Assembly: GCA_025056455.1 (NCBI GenBank)
Contig: JANWVY010000001.1
Coordinates: 939,757 to 1,003,756, forward strand
From: Bryobacteraceae bacterium
Lineage (GTDB): Bacteria; Acidobacteriota; Terriglobia; Bryobacterales; Bryobacteraceae
Reading direction: 5' to 3'
DNA length: 64,000 nucleotides
Part shown: positions 18,910 through 27,279 of the stretch, one piece after another
Numbering within the stretch: position 1 is the first letter of the stretch
How the letters are laid out: each line of letters starts with the position of its first letter
Translations under genes and position numbers: made by a program
Notes under the pieces: model-generated
The model's database searches: none
What the model was told of the DNA's origin: nothing
Seen by the model: only the letters and a program-made list of their open reading frames with translations

Positions 18910-21444
18910 TCAATTTTTTGGATAGTTGACGAAAAACGGGCTAGACCAGGCCAGCATGCGGTCCTCTTGCTCGACCCGCACGTAGTAATAGTGGCGGCCT
19001 TTGATTTCTCCTTTGTCTGTAAACTCGAAATTGACTTCTTGCTGGTTGGGGGCCGTGGAGTAAATCACCTGACTGTCTTTGATGAGATCCACTTTCACCA
19101 CTCGCCGCGGCGCTTTCACCTTCACCTGAATCGGCAGCGCCTTGTCGAGCGAAAACTCATCCCCCATAAAATGAGAGCCCATCCGCACATCAAGGATTAT
19201 GTTATCCATGGCGCCATAGGTGTGGCGCTTACGAATGGCATCGAGAATCCCCTGACGCGAAGCATCCGCGGTGTACACCATGGCGTAAGAAATATGTGTC
19301 GAGCCGTGATCGGAACTCGTGATGATGCCGAGTTTATATCCTTTCGCCCAGGCGTTTGAAACCATACCTTGGGGATAGTATCCGGCCTGTTTGACATGCG
19401 GGCCGTCTTGGGAAGGGTCCGCGGTGTGAGGCGCACCGAGCTGCTCGTAGTTGGTGCGCGCGCCCTGATAAATTTCCACTACCGGCTCCAAAGCCGGGTC
19501 ATTATCTCGCCAGTCGGTTCCCATCCGTGTGGCTGAGGTATGCGAGATCGCGATGCCGTTGCGACCGCGAATATCTTCGTAGAGCAGCTTGGTGTCGTTT
19601 TCCACGAGGTCGGCGGTCCCGATGCCCGGCTCGTCGCCTAAGGGATTTTTGCCGAGATACCACGGCTCTACCCCGCTGCGGAGAAAAAAGGGAGTAACGC
19701 GCGCCTCCGAACGTTTGGCAAAAAAGATGTTGCGATGCCCATTTGGAAAAATCGCACTTCGCTCATAGCCAAAAATTGACGTGTAAACGCCCGGGATGTG
19801 GTACATGTCTGTCATTTTTTGCGTATACCACCACCAGTAAGGCCAAGCGCCGCCCTGGTGGTCGGTCGAGGCGCCGAAGTCCATGCTTGCCGCATCGATC
19901 ATGTAGCGGTAGAAATCCGGCAGCGAACCATCGTTTGCGCCGCCACCATCCCAGCTCAACTCCGTGTGCCGGTGGAAGTCGCCGCGCAGAATGCGATGAG
20001 CTTTACCGCCAAGGTTTACGGTGTAGGAGCGTATAGCCTGTACGGCACGCGCCTCGTCCGCATGCCCAAGTTCAGCGGTGACCGCTCGGTCGGGAGGAAG
20101 CTCGCCCCAGCTGAGCTGGGCTGTCGCCTTCGGAGCAGGCAGGATGGCCGAGTAAATTTGCTGTCTCACAGGCCGGTGATAGTAGCTCGGGCTCCGATTG
20201 TCTGTGTCCCATACCAGAAGAAGCCCGCCGTCCTTGGTCAAAGAAGCCCCCATCCGCGTGCTCGATCGCCCCTTGCTGTAGGGTAAAGCAAAGGCCTGCG
20301 ACCACTCTTTTCCCTCCCAGTGCGTCACCCAATATTCCCAATAGCCACGAGCGCGTTCCACCGCCTGAGGCCCAACCAAACGGCGTTTCGCCACCACGTA
20401 GACCGACCCTTTCCCGTCGGCAAAAACATTCGGCTGGTAGGTATTACCTGCGCCGAAAGCCTCCGCCAGAGGTTGAGCCAGCTCGTGCCATCGACCTTGG
20501 TCGAAACAGCGAATTCGAGGCTTGCGGGCTCCGCCAAGCGGCGCGCCCTTGGGGTTTTGCCGCAAAACGTAGCCCTGGTCTTTGCCCCATCCAGGACTTC
20601 CCTGCTCCCAGGCCACCCACACGCGGTCGTTTGCATCGACGGCGATCGTAGGGCGTGCGTCGAAAGTCTCCCCCTGCGCTACGGGTATTTCCAAGTCCAC
20701 TTTGCCGTTGCTGACCCGAGTTAAGAAGACGTCATAGTTGCCAGCTCGATAGCTATCAAAAGCAACCCAGATGTCTCCTTTCCGGTCAATGGCGACTGCG
20801 GGTTCCCAGTCATTTGCGGCATGATTGGTGAGGCGCACTTCGGTCGACCATTGGTCCCGCTCTAAGGTCTTGAGAAAAATGTTGCTGTGTTTTCCCCGAA
20901 AACCTTGCCAGACAACGGCGATCTTCCCTTTGCCGTCTGTGGCGATCCGGGGATTGATGTCTGGGAGCGGGTCCGTCGTCAAGCGTTCTAAGGCTCCCCA
21001 TTCCATCCTTGCCGGATCGTAGCGCCGCGCATAAAGATCCCAATTGCTCTGGCTCATTTGCGACCAGACGACCCACACCCGGCTCTCCGCGTCAGCAGCC
21101 ACCTGAGGCAGAAAGCTATCGCCGCTGGTGTTTGGAACCCACTGCATCACCCCCCACTGGCCATCTTTGAACTGGCGGATGACGACGTCATCGCGGTCGC
21201 CCACAAAGCTGAGCCAGGCAATCCAGATGGATCCATCGGGCGCTGCGGTCACCGAGGGGAGATCGTCTTGGCGGAATTCATGTCCCACCATGGTGACTTT
21301 CCATTCCGTTCCATCCGGAAGAGTGGTTTTCTGCATGGGTGGCGACGCCGCCTGAAACGCTTGCGCAGGCCGAGTGGAAAGCCAGGCGAACCCGCCGAGC
21401 AGTCCTAAAACAAGGAGGTAGAGGAAAAGCGGAGGACGGCGCAT
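18910..21444 (-). CDS. Secreted DUF3604 protein with N-terminal beta-propeller
   Basis: The start at 21444 places a signal peptide first (MRRPPLFLYLLVLGLLGGFA). Residues about 35-450 carry repeating strands of a sialidase-like propeller (DGSIWIAWLS, ESRVWVVWSQ, KGKIAVVWQG, KGDIWVAFDS, NDRVWVAWEQ). The rest (about 485-845) is a DUF3604 domain, whose motifs resemble metal-dependent PHP hydrolases: GDFHRHTELSWDGG, MDFGASTDHQGG, IAISHTSATRMG, IITSSDHGSTH. It probably acts outside the cytoplasm, perhaps as a metallo-hydrolase, but the family has no settled activity I can name. An upstream ATG at 21549 would bury the signal peptide. Confidence 0.85.
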   Translation of the reverse strand: MRRPPLFLYLLVLGLLGGFAWLSTRPAQAFQAASPPMQKTTLPDGTEWKVTMVGHEFRQDDLPSVTAAPDGSIWIAWLSFVGDRDDVVIRQFKDGQWGVMQWVPNTSGDSFLPQVAADAESRVWVVWSQMSQSNWDLYARRYDPARMEWGALERLTTDPLPDINPRIATDGKGKIAVVWQGFRGKHSNIFLKTLERDQWSTEVRLTNHAANDWEPAVAIDRKGDIWVAFDSYRAGNYDVFLTRVSNGKVDLEIPVAQGETFDARPTIAVDANDRVWVAWEQGSPGWGKDQGYVLRQNPKGAPLGGARKPRIRCFDQGRWHELAQPLAEAFGAGNTYQPNVFADGKGSVYVVAKRRLVGPQAVERARGYWEYWVTHWEGKEWSQAFALPYSKGRSSTRMGASLTKDGGLLLVWDTDNRSPSYYHRPVRQQIYSAILPAPKATAQLSWGELPPDRAVTAELGHADEARAVQAIRSYTVNLGGKAHRILRGDFHRHTELSWDGGGANDGSLPDFYRYMIDAASMDFGASTDHQGGAWPYWWWYTQKMTDMYHIPGVYTSIFGYERSAIFPNGHRNIFFAKRSEARVTPFFLRSGVEPWYLGKNPLGDEPGIGTADLVENDTKLLYEDIRGRNGIAISHTSATRMGTDWRDNDPALEPVVEIYQGARTNYEQLGAPHTADPSQDGPHVKQAGYYPQGMVSNAWAKGYKLGIITSSDHGSTHISYAMVYTADASRQGILDAIRKRHTYGAMDNIILDVRMGSHFMGDEFSLDKALPIQVKVKAPRRVVKVDLIKDSQVIYSTAPNQQEVNFEFTDKGEIKGRHYYYVRVEQEDRMLAWSSPFFVNYPKN

Positions 21445-21514
21445 ATGCCCATATTCTATGTAAGCCCAGTTTGTCGAGTGGACCCGTCGGGGCTGGTCGT
21501 ACACTGAGAGTGGG

Positions 21515-22726
21515 ATGTCTTTACTTTTCGCTCTCGCGCTAATTTTCACTTTGCCGGCGCAGCAAAGCTCCTACCGGTTCGCGCCTGGCGCAGGCGGGGC
21601 GCCCATCCTTGTGCTGCTACCAGCCGCTGCGGAGACTCTTGAGGCGGAGTTTCAGACCTGGACACAGATTGCAGCCACGCGAAAATGGAATCTGTTTGCC
21701 CCCACGGCTGGCTTATCGGGAGATGCGGGATTGAAGCAACTGGAGTCGTGGCTGAGCGAGCTAAGAACAACGCACAAGCTTGAGCAGGCTCCGTGTTATT
21801 TGGTTGGAGCGGGGGCGGCAGCAGCGGGCGTGTTCTATGCGGCGGCGCGGATACCGCATCTTTGGACTGCTGCGGTCGCGATCAGCGGGTCCCCCAAGCC
21901 CGCCATTGACTCCGACCGTATCTTTGCCGCGAACACGGGAAACGTCCCTGTGGCCTGGGCCGTTACCCCAGAAGAGCGTCAGTCAAGTGACGCGCTGCGC
22001 GCAAAAATGCTCGCTGCGGGCTACAACCTCACTGTGTTGGAGTCGGCCACCATCGAGCAAGTTCTCGATTTCCTCGCCCGGCACCGTTTCGTCGCCTATC
22101 CCGAAGCCATTGATTGCGAAACGGGAAATCCTCAGCTGGCCCGCTGCTACTGGATCACGGTGACAGCCTTCGATCCTGCGTTGCGCAATGACGCCTTACG
22201 CAGCAGCCGCATTCCGCCAGATCATCTCGGGGCCTCGTTGGATTTAGGGGGTTTCGGCTTTAAGCTGACGACGCCTGGTCCAGGCGTACTGGTTGAATAC
22301 CTGCCAGAGAACTACCGTGGCCCTCTTAAGCTGAATGACCGTATCGTTGCGCTTTCCGACAAGCAGATTCTCGACGCGAAACACTACGTGGAGCTAATGA
22401 GCCAGGTCACCGAGGAGCGCCCTGTGAGCGTGACCATTGAGCGCACCGAGAAAAAAGAGAAGGAGCGCATCCGCCTGACCACCTCCTATAAACTTCGCAA
22501 GCGTGAAGAAGTCATTACGGCCCGTATCCAAGCTTCTTATGCGAGCGAGGCGAAGGAAATCACGATCATCTCCCGGGCAGTGGCCGAAATTCAGATCCAG
22601 GTCCCGGATGCCTGGACCCCGGCCATCATCACTTGGAACGGAAACCAGATGGCGTCTCCTCAACAAGGAGGATGCCTCGCGCTCTCCCTGAAATCTCCTG
22701 GCTCGTCGCGGCCTTGCGGCCCCTAA
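21515..22726 (+). CDS. Secreted PDZ-domain protein with degenerate alpha/beta-hydrolase fold
   Basis: A 403-residue exported protein with a signal peptide (MSLLFALALIFTLPAQQ). Residues about 25-215 look like an alpha/beta hydrolase of the esterase type, but the nucleophile elbow reads VGAGAAAAG where GxSxG is expected, so the catalytic Ser is missing. Residues about 245-320 look like a PDZ domain (LDLGGFGFKLTT, then LKLNDRIVALSDKQI). The C-terminus (330-403) is charged and strand-rich. A peptide-binding or scaffold role is more likely than catalysis. It diverges from the DUF3604 gene 70 nt away. Function not known. Confidence 0.7.
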   Translation: MSLLFALALIFTLPAQQSSYRFAPGAGGAPILVLLPAAAETLEAEFQTWTQIAATRKWNLFAPTAGLSGDAGLKQLESWLSELRTTHKLEQAPCYLVGAGAAAAGVFYAAARIPHLWTAAVAISGSPKPAIDSDRIFAANTGNVPVAWAVTPEERQSSDALRAKMLAAGYNLTVLESATIEQVLDFLARHRFVAYPEAIDCETGNPQLARCYWITVTAFDPALRNDALRSSRIPPDHLGASLDLGGFGFKLTTPGPGVLVEYLPENYRGPLKLNDRIVALSDKQILDAKHYVELMSQVTEERPVSVTIERTEKKEKERIRLTTSYKLRKREEVITARIQASYASEAKEITIISRAVAEIQIQVPDAWTPAIITWNGNQMASPQQGGCLALSLKSPGSSRPCGP

Positions 22727-22840
22727 CGATTGGCTAGACAAGGAACCTGGAGCCCGGGCACGTCCGTCCAACTCAATGGCTAGCGTTCCTTGCCAAGGCC
22801 GCCGATAAACAGAAAAAAGTAAGATAAGAAAGGGGGTTGC

Positions 22841-23698
22841 TTGTCAGTTCGCTTGACCGCCTGGGGTGTTTTCTGCTTTTTGCTTGCGGGGATGCTGTTT
22901 GGCGAACCTGCGCCGATCAGCCGTGCCCGTCAGCTCTACTTACACACCCGTTATCAGGAGGCAATCGAAACCCTCAAAGGCCACAACAGCCCAGAGGCCT
23001 TTCGGATTGTGGGACAAAGCTGGTTCATGCTGGGCGAATTTAAGAAGGCTTGTGAGGCCTTTGAAAAGGCCGTCCAACTGGAGCCTGCAAACTCGGAAAA
23101 TCATTTGTGGCTTGGAAGGGCTTGGGGGCGCCGGGCCGAAACGGCGAATCCTTTACTCGCACCTCGATACGCCTCCCGGGCCCGACAGAGCTTTGAGAAA
23201 GCGGTGGAGCTGGATCCCAAAAATATCCTGGCCCTAAACGACCTATTTGAGTACTACATGCAAGCGCCGGGCTTCCTTGGAGGTGGCAAGGAGAAAGCAG
23301 CCGCCTTAGCAGAGCGGATCGCAGCGCTTGACGCAGCTGAGGGACATTATGTTCGCGCCCGTCTTGCCGAGGACCGCCGGGAATTTTCCAAGGCGGAAGC
23401 CCAATTGCGTCGCGCGGTCGAAGCTGCGCCTGCTTCGGTTGGCAGAATCATCGATTTGGCGAAATTCCTTGCGAAGCGGGGCCGCTATCAAGAAAGCGAA
23501 GCTGAGTTTGAGAAGGCCGAGCGCATCGCCCCAAACAGCCCAAAACTCCTGTTTGAACGCGCCGCGACCTACATCGAAACCAAGCGAAATTTGGATCTGG
23601 CGAAGATCTTGTTGCAGCGCTATTTGGAATCTCCCCTAACCCCTGACGATCCACCGCGTTCGGAAGCGGAAAAGCTTCTCAAGCTGGTAGGCTCTTGA
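22841..23698 (+). CDS. TPR repeat protein, exported
   Basis: A TTG start at 22841 follows a strong AAGGGGG ribosome site. A signal peptide (LTAWGVFCFLLAGMLFG) leads into about six tetratricopeptide repeats across residues 30-270, for example FKKACEAFEKAVQLEPANSE, ASRARQSFEKAVELDPKN, FSKAEAQLRRAVEAAPAS and YQESEAEFEKAERIAPNSP. TPR proteins act as binding scaffolds in the periplasm; the partner cannot be read here. Total length is 285 residues. It follows the PDZ protein on the same strand after 114 nt. Confidence 0.82.
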   Translation: MSVRLTAWGVFCFLLAGMLFGEPAPISRARQLYLHTRYQEAIETLKGHNSPEAFRIVGQSWFMLGEFKKACEAFEKAVQLEPANSENHLWLGRAWGRRAETANPLLAPRYASRARQSFEKAVELDPKNILALNDLFEYYMQAPGFLGGGKEKAAALAERIAALDAAEGHYVRARLAEDRREFSKAEAQLRRAVEAAPASVGRIIDLAKFLAKRGRYQESEAEFEKAERIAPNSPKLLFERAATYIETKRNLDLAKILLQRYLESPLTPDDPPRSEAEKLLKLVGS

Positions 23699-23761
23699 GT
23701 CCGAACTCCTTGCCTGTTTCTGTGGATTTTCTCTTTGGGACTTTCCGCCGCCAGTCCGTAC

Positions 23762-24379
23762 TCAGTCTTCTGTTTCGATCTCCTGAAGAACGTAGGCAAC
23801 AATCGTTTGTCCACATGGCGTTCCCTCCGCTTCCAGGTCAGAAAGGATCGCCTCCTCGATCATGTCCGGATCGATCTCCACGCGGCAGGCGTTAACGCGG
23901 TGTTCGCTGACGCCCTGGAAGCAGAGCCGGCAGGGCGGTAGATTCTCGCCTGCGATTCTCACGGGAGGGCCAAAAGTCCGGCAACTGATCGGGCGAAAAT
24001 CATAGAGCTCGCAAGCGCCAGTCTGCGGATCCAAGGCCGGACACGGCTCATGGGCGAACTTTTCCGCGAATCGCTCCTCGGCCAGCTCGTCCTCATCGAA
24101 GATTCCGGTCTTCACATCGCCTGGAAAAACCGGGCTCATTCGCCGCCAGGCTCCAGCTGCCCGCAAGCGAATTCGCCGGACACGCTCCTCGGGCAGAGCC
24201 TGCATTCCTCGGCGCAACCGCCAGGCATCGAGCATGTTGATCGGAAAAGGCCCAAAGCAGCATTCCGTACATCCCAGTTTACAGGCGAGGTCTGGTCCGC
24301 TTCGATCAACCGCTTCGCGCCAGGCCTGGTCAATCACCCGCAACAGCAAGTTGTCATTTTCGGAGATGCTCGTAAGCAT
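23762..24379 (-). CDS. YkgJ family cysteine-cluster protein
   Basis: About 205 residues from an ATG at 24379 that overlaps the end of the Nudix gene by 26 nt, implying translational coupling. It has the family's metal-binding cysteine set: KLGCTECCFGPFPI near residues 35-45, then CPALDPQTGACELYDFRP and RPISCRTFGPP, plus CRLCF. These are thought to bind zinc or an iron-sulfur cluster. Role unknown. A longer start at 24424 is possible but lies further inside the Nudix gene. Confidence 0.8.
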   Translation of the reverse strand: MLTSISENDNLLLRVIDQAWREAVDRSGPDLACKLGCTECCFGPFPINMLDAWRLRRGMQALPEERVRRIRLRAAGAWRRMSPVFPGDVKTGIFDEDELAEERFAEKFAHEPCPALDPQTGACELYDFRPISCRTFGPPVRIAGENLPPCRLCFQGVSEHRVNACRVEIDPDMIEEAILSDLEAEGTPCGQTIVAYVLQEIETED

Positions 24380-24878
24380 ACATTCCAATAATCGTCTTGG
24401 CGTCGCAAATTTTACCCCTCTCAATCTGGCGCCTGATCCAATCGGGTGTAAACCACTTCACAACGAGATGCTCATCGTCGGTGGGACGGGCCGGACCAGG
24501 CTTTAATTCTTGCGCTAAAAAGACCGTCATCTTTTCCTGTTGAAAGCCGGGGCTTGGAAAAAACTCAATCAATTTTCGCCACTTGGAAGCTCTCAGCCCA
24601 GTTTCCTCGGCCAATTCTCGCTTTGCTGCCTGAAGAGGCGTTTCCCCAGTATCTACCATCCCTGCGGGTAACTCCCACAAATAGGCCCGGACGGGGTAGC
24701 GATATTGGCGTACCAAACAGATGCGACCTTCGGAATCGACGGGCATCACCACCGTCGAGCCGCCGTGTTCAACCAGAATCCGCCGGATCTTATGTCCTTC
24801 GGGATCCAGAAGCCAGTTGTCGCTGACCTGAAAAATCGGCGTCTTCAGGATCACTTTTCGCGAGATCAGTTTTTTCAT
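24354..24878 (-). CDS. Nudix hydrolase (ADP-ribose pyrophosphatase-like)
   Basis: A 174-residue Nudix protein. The Nudix box is complete: GMVDTGETPLQAAKRELAEE followed by TGL, with the RELAEETG core that binds Mg. The upstream strand RQYRYPVRAYLWELPAG is typical of ADP-ribose pyrophosphatases (NudF-like), which clear ADP-ribose and sometimes other nucleoside diphosphate sugars. The start at 24878 follows an AAAGGAC ribosome site; an ATG 12 codons upstream is less likely. It is in a minus-strand series with polX (upstream) and the YkgJ gene (overlapping downstream). Confidence 0.9.
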   Translation of the reverse strand: MKKLISRKVILKTPIFQVSDNWLLDPEGHKIRRILVEHGGSTVVMPVDSEGRICLVRQYRYPVRAYLWELPAGMVDTGETPLQAAKRELAEETGLRASKWRKLIEFFPSPGFQQEKMTVFLAQELKPGPARPTDDEHLVVKWFTPDWIRRQIERGKICDAKTIIGMYAYEHLRK

Positions 24879-24966
24879 GCTCGTCCTTTGATTTGGTTGG
24901 AACGTTTGCGCCAAGGAAAGCCCGCTGCGAAGCTCGGATGCAGAAAAAGACAGGTCCCGGCCGGGC

Positions 24967-26706
24967 TCACCGCCAGCGAATCACCTTCTCGAATTCTTCT
25001 ACGGGTAAAGTGTTCCAGACATCAGCCGCTGTGAGCCAGCCGCGCCTTGCCATCGATACCCCAAATCGCATGTGGAGCAAATGCTTGGGATGATGAGCGT
25101 CTGTGGAAATGACGAATTTACAACCGAGCGATCGCGCCAAACGGATTAAGGGAGCGTGCAGGTCAAGGCGTTCGGGACTGGCGTTAATTTCGAGAGCTAC
25201 CTTGTGCCGTGCCGCGGCGCGGGCCACCTGCTCGAAGTCAAACGGATAGCCATCGCGGTGCAACAAAACCCGTCCCGTTGGGTGACCGAGGGCCCGAACG
25301 TAGCGACATTCCACGGCGCGCAGCAAGCGGTCGGTCATCTCGGAGACTTCGAGGTTCATATGGCTGTGCACGCTGGCAATCACAAAATCGAGCTCTGCTA
25401 AGGCGTCATCGGCCAGATCCATGCTTCCGTCGCGGCGGATGTCACACTCAATGCCCGAAAACACCCGGATGCCCAACTCGCCGTCCAATCTCCGGACCCG
25501 GGCAGCAAACTCGGTCACGCGCTTTTCATCCAGGCCGTTGGCCATGGCTAGCGCCTTGGAATGGTCCGTAATGGCGAGATACTGGTAGCCTAGCTCGCGG
25601 CACTGCTTGGCCATTTCTTCGAGCGTCGCCCTGCCGTCTGTCTCGGTGGTGTGCATGTGCAAGTCCCCGCGGATGTCCGCGAGAGTGACGAGCTTGGGAA
25701 GGGCGTGGCGTTCGGCAGCTTCGATTTCACCTTGATTTTCCCGTAGCTCGGGGGGAATCCAGTCCAATCCCAGACGCTCGTAGATTTCTTCTTCGGTTTC
25801 GCCGGCCACGCGTTCGTGAGTGGCCTTGCCATCCGCTCCGAGCCGGAACAGCCCGTACTCGTTGAGCGAATAGCCGAGGCGCAAGGCGCGATTGCGAAGG
25901 GCGATGTTATGCTCCTTGCTGCCTGAGAAATATTGCAAAGCAGCGCCGAAACTTTCGCGCGGAAGCGCCCGCAGATCCACTTGAAGTCCTTCCAAGCCGA
26001 CCTTGGCGCTGGCTTTGTTTTCTCCCCGGGAAAGCACCTGCTGGACGCGCGGATAGTGAACAAACGCCTCCAGAGCAGCCGCCGCTCCTGGACCTGTTAC
26101 CAGCAAGTCGAGATCTCCAACGGTTTCCTTTCCGCGCCGCAAACTTCCGGCCGGCGTAATGCGCTCCACACCCGCTACCTGCCCCAAATAGGCCGAGAGG
26201 TCTTGCGCGGTTTGCTCAGCGAAGTGAAGAAGAAAGCGCCCGGCGCTCTGGCGATACTGCGCAATTGAGCGCAGCACCTTTTCTTCGAGCTTAGCCCCCA
26301 TTCGTGGGAGGGTCTGCAACTTGTGTTCGCGACACAACCGTTCCAAGCCATCCACCGTTGAAACGCGGAAATGTTCCCAGATCATGGCGATGCTTTTGGG
26401 GCCGAGCCCTTGAATTTTAAGCAGTTCCAGCGCCGTTGGCGGATATCGCGCCAGCAGTTCGTCACGTCGCTCAAACGAGCCGCGCCGGACAATCTCCTCC
26501 AGAACGGCCGCTAGACCTTTGCCGATGCCTGGAATGTCGGTTACCTTCTTGTTTGGATTGCGCAGCACCTCCTCAATGCGCTCCGGATAGGCTTCAATGG
26601 CCGCTGCGCCGTTGCGATAGCTGCGAATGCGAAACGGATCCTCGCCTGCAATCTCCATCAGATCGGCGGTTTCGGCAAGCATCTGGGCGATTTCCCGGTT
26701 CTCCAT
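24967..26706 (-). CDS. polX: DNA polymerase X with PHP domain
   Basis: About 579 residues from an ATG at 26706 preceded by AGAGGGGG. The N-terminal 8-kDa HhH domain (RIRSYRNGAAAIEAYPERIE; DIPGIGKGLAAVLEEIV), then a polymerase-beta palm with the metal-binding DxD in GSLRRGKETVGDLDLLVTG, then a C-terminal PHP domain (DLHMHTTETDGRATLEEMA, AITDHSKALAMANG, ASVHSHMN, ISTDAHHP) that supplies 3'-5' exonuclease and AP-endonuclease activity in bacterial PolX. It works in gap filling and base-excision repair. Length is normal (about 570-580). All key motifs appear intact. Confidence 0.94.
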   Translation of the reverse strand: MENREIAQMLAETADLMEIAGEDPFRIRSYRNGAAAIEAYPERIEEVLRNPNKKVTDIPGIGKGLAAVLEEIVRRGSFERRDELLARYPPTALELLKIQGLGPKSIAMIWEHFRVSTVDGLERLCREHKLQTLPRMGAKLEEKVLRSIAQYRQSAGRFLLHFAEQTAQDLSAYLGQVAGVERITPAGSLRRGKETVGDLDLLVTGPGAAAALEAFVHYPRVQQVLSRGENKASAKVGLEGLQVDLRALPRESFGAALQYFSGSKEHNIALRNRALRLGYSLNEYGLFRLGADGKATHERVAGETEEEIYERLGLDWIPPELRENQGEIEAAERHALPKLVTLADIRGDLHMHTTETDGRATLEEMAKQCRELGYQYLAITDHSKALAMANGLDEKRVTEFAARVRRLDGELGIRVFSGIECDIRRDGSMDLADDALAELDFVIASVHSHMNLEVSEMTDRLLRAVECRYVRALGHPTGRVLLHRDGYPFDFEQVARAAARHKVALEINASPERLDLHAPLIRLARSLGCKFVISTDAHHPKHLLHMRFGVSMARRGWLTAADVWNTLPVEEFEKVIRWR

Positions 26707-26783
26707 GCGCCCCCTCTGATTGTAGCGTTTGAGAGCAGCCACCAAGCCCTCGGCGGACGCGGTTGGTTACAATGGGTCGCTGC

Positions 26784-27224
26784 ATGACACCACAAGAGAA
26801 GGCTGAAAGTTTAGGCATTGTGTTCGAGAAGCAGACGCCCGGATACTTGAACCTCTGCACCCGGCTCGGTTCCCAGCTCATCACCTCCGGCCATGTCAGC
26901 ACGATGAAAGGAAAGCTAGGGGCTGGTTTGACAACACAGGAAGGTTATCAGGCCGCCCGGGAATGCGCTGCCAAAATCCTAAACTCGGTGTGGAATGTGC
27001 ACGGCACGCTCAACGGGCTGCGGGTCGTTAAGTTGCTCGGATGTGTCAACTCCGCCCCCGATTTCATCGAGCAGCATTTGGTCATCAATGGCGCCTCCGA
27101 TCTGCTGCACGAAGTCTTCGGGAAAGAAACCGATGGCTACCATGCGCGCAGCGCTCTTGGATTCGCCTCCTTGCCCACTGGGGCCGCGGTTGAGGTGGAA
27201 GCCGTCTTCGAAATCAAAAGCTGA
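26784..27224 (+). CDS. RidA/YjgF family protein
   Basis: A 146-residue protein of the RidA superfamily. RidA deaminates reactive enamine/imine intermediates, but many subgroups have other roles. The family arginine near the C-terminus is present in GYHARSALGFASLPTGAAVE, with the glycine-rich SGHVSTMKGKLG at residues 36-47. It starts MTPQEKAESLGI; an ATG four codons upstream at 26772 is possible. The sequence resembles the Atu1372-like subgroup that begins with EKAESLGI-type text. Divergent from polX with under 80 nt between them. Confidence 0.85.
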   Translation: MTPQEKAESLGIVFEKQTPGYLNLCTRLGSQLITSGHVSTMKGKLGAGLTTQEGYQAARECAAKILNSVWNVHGTLNGLRVVKLLGCVNSAPDFIEQHLVINGASDLLHEVFGKETDGYHARSALGFASLPTGAAVEVEAVFEIKS

Positions 27225-27279
27225 TTTTTTTGGACCCGGCAAGACGGCAAGAAAGGGCCATATTCGGAAAGGAGAGGCG

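Noticed and set aside
26995-27279. Extended N-terminus of the PQQ-propeller protein
   Set aside because: It overlaps the RidA-family gene in another frame; the ATG at 27280 has a strong ribosome site and opens a signal peptide.
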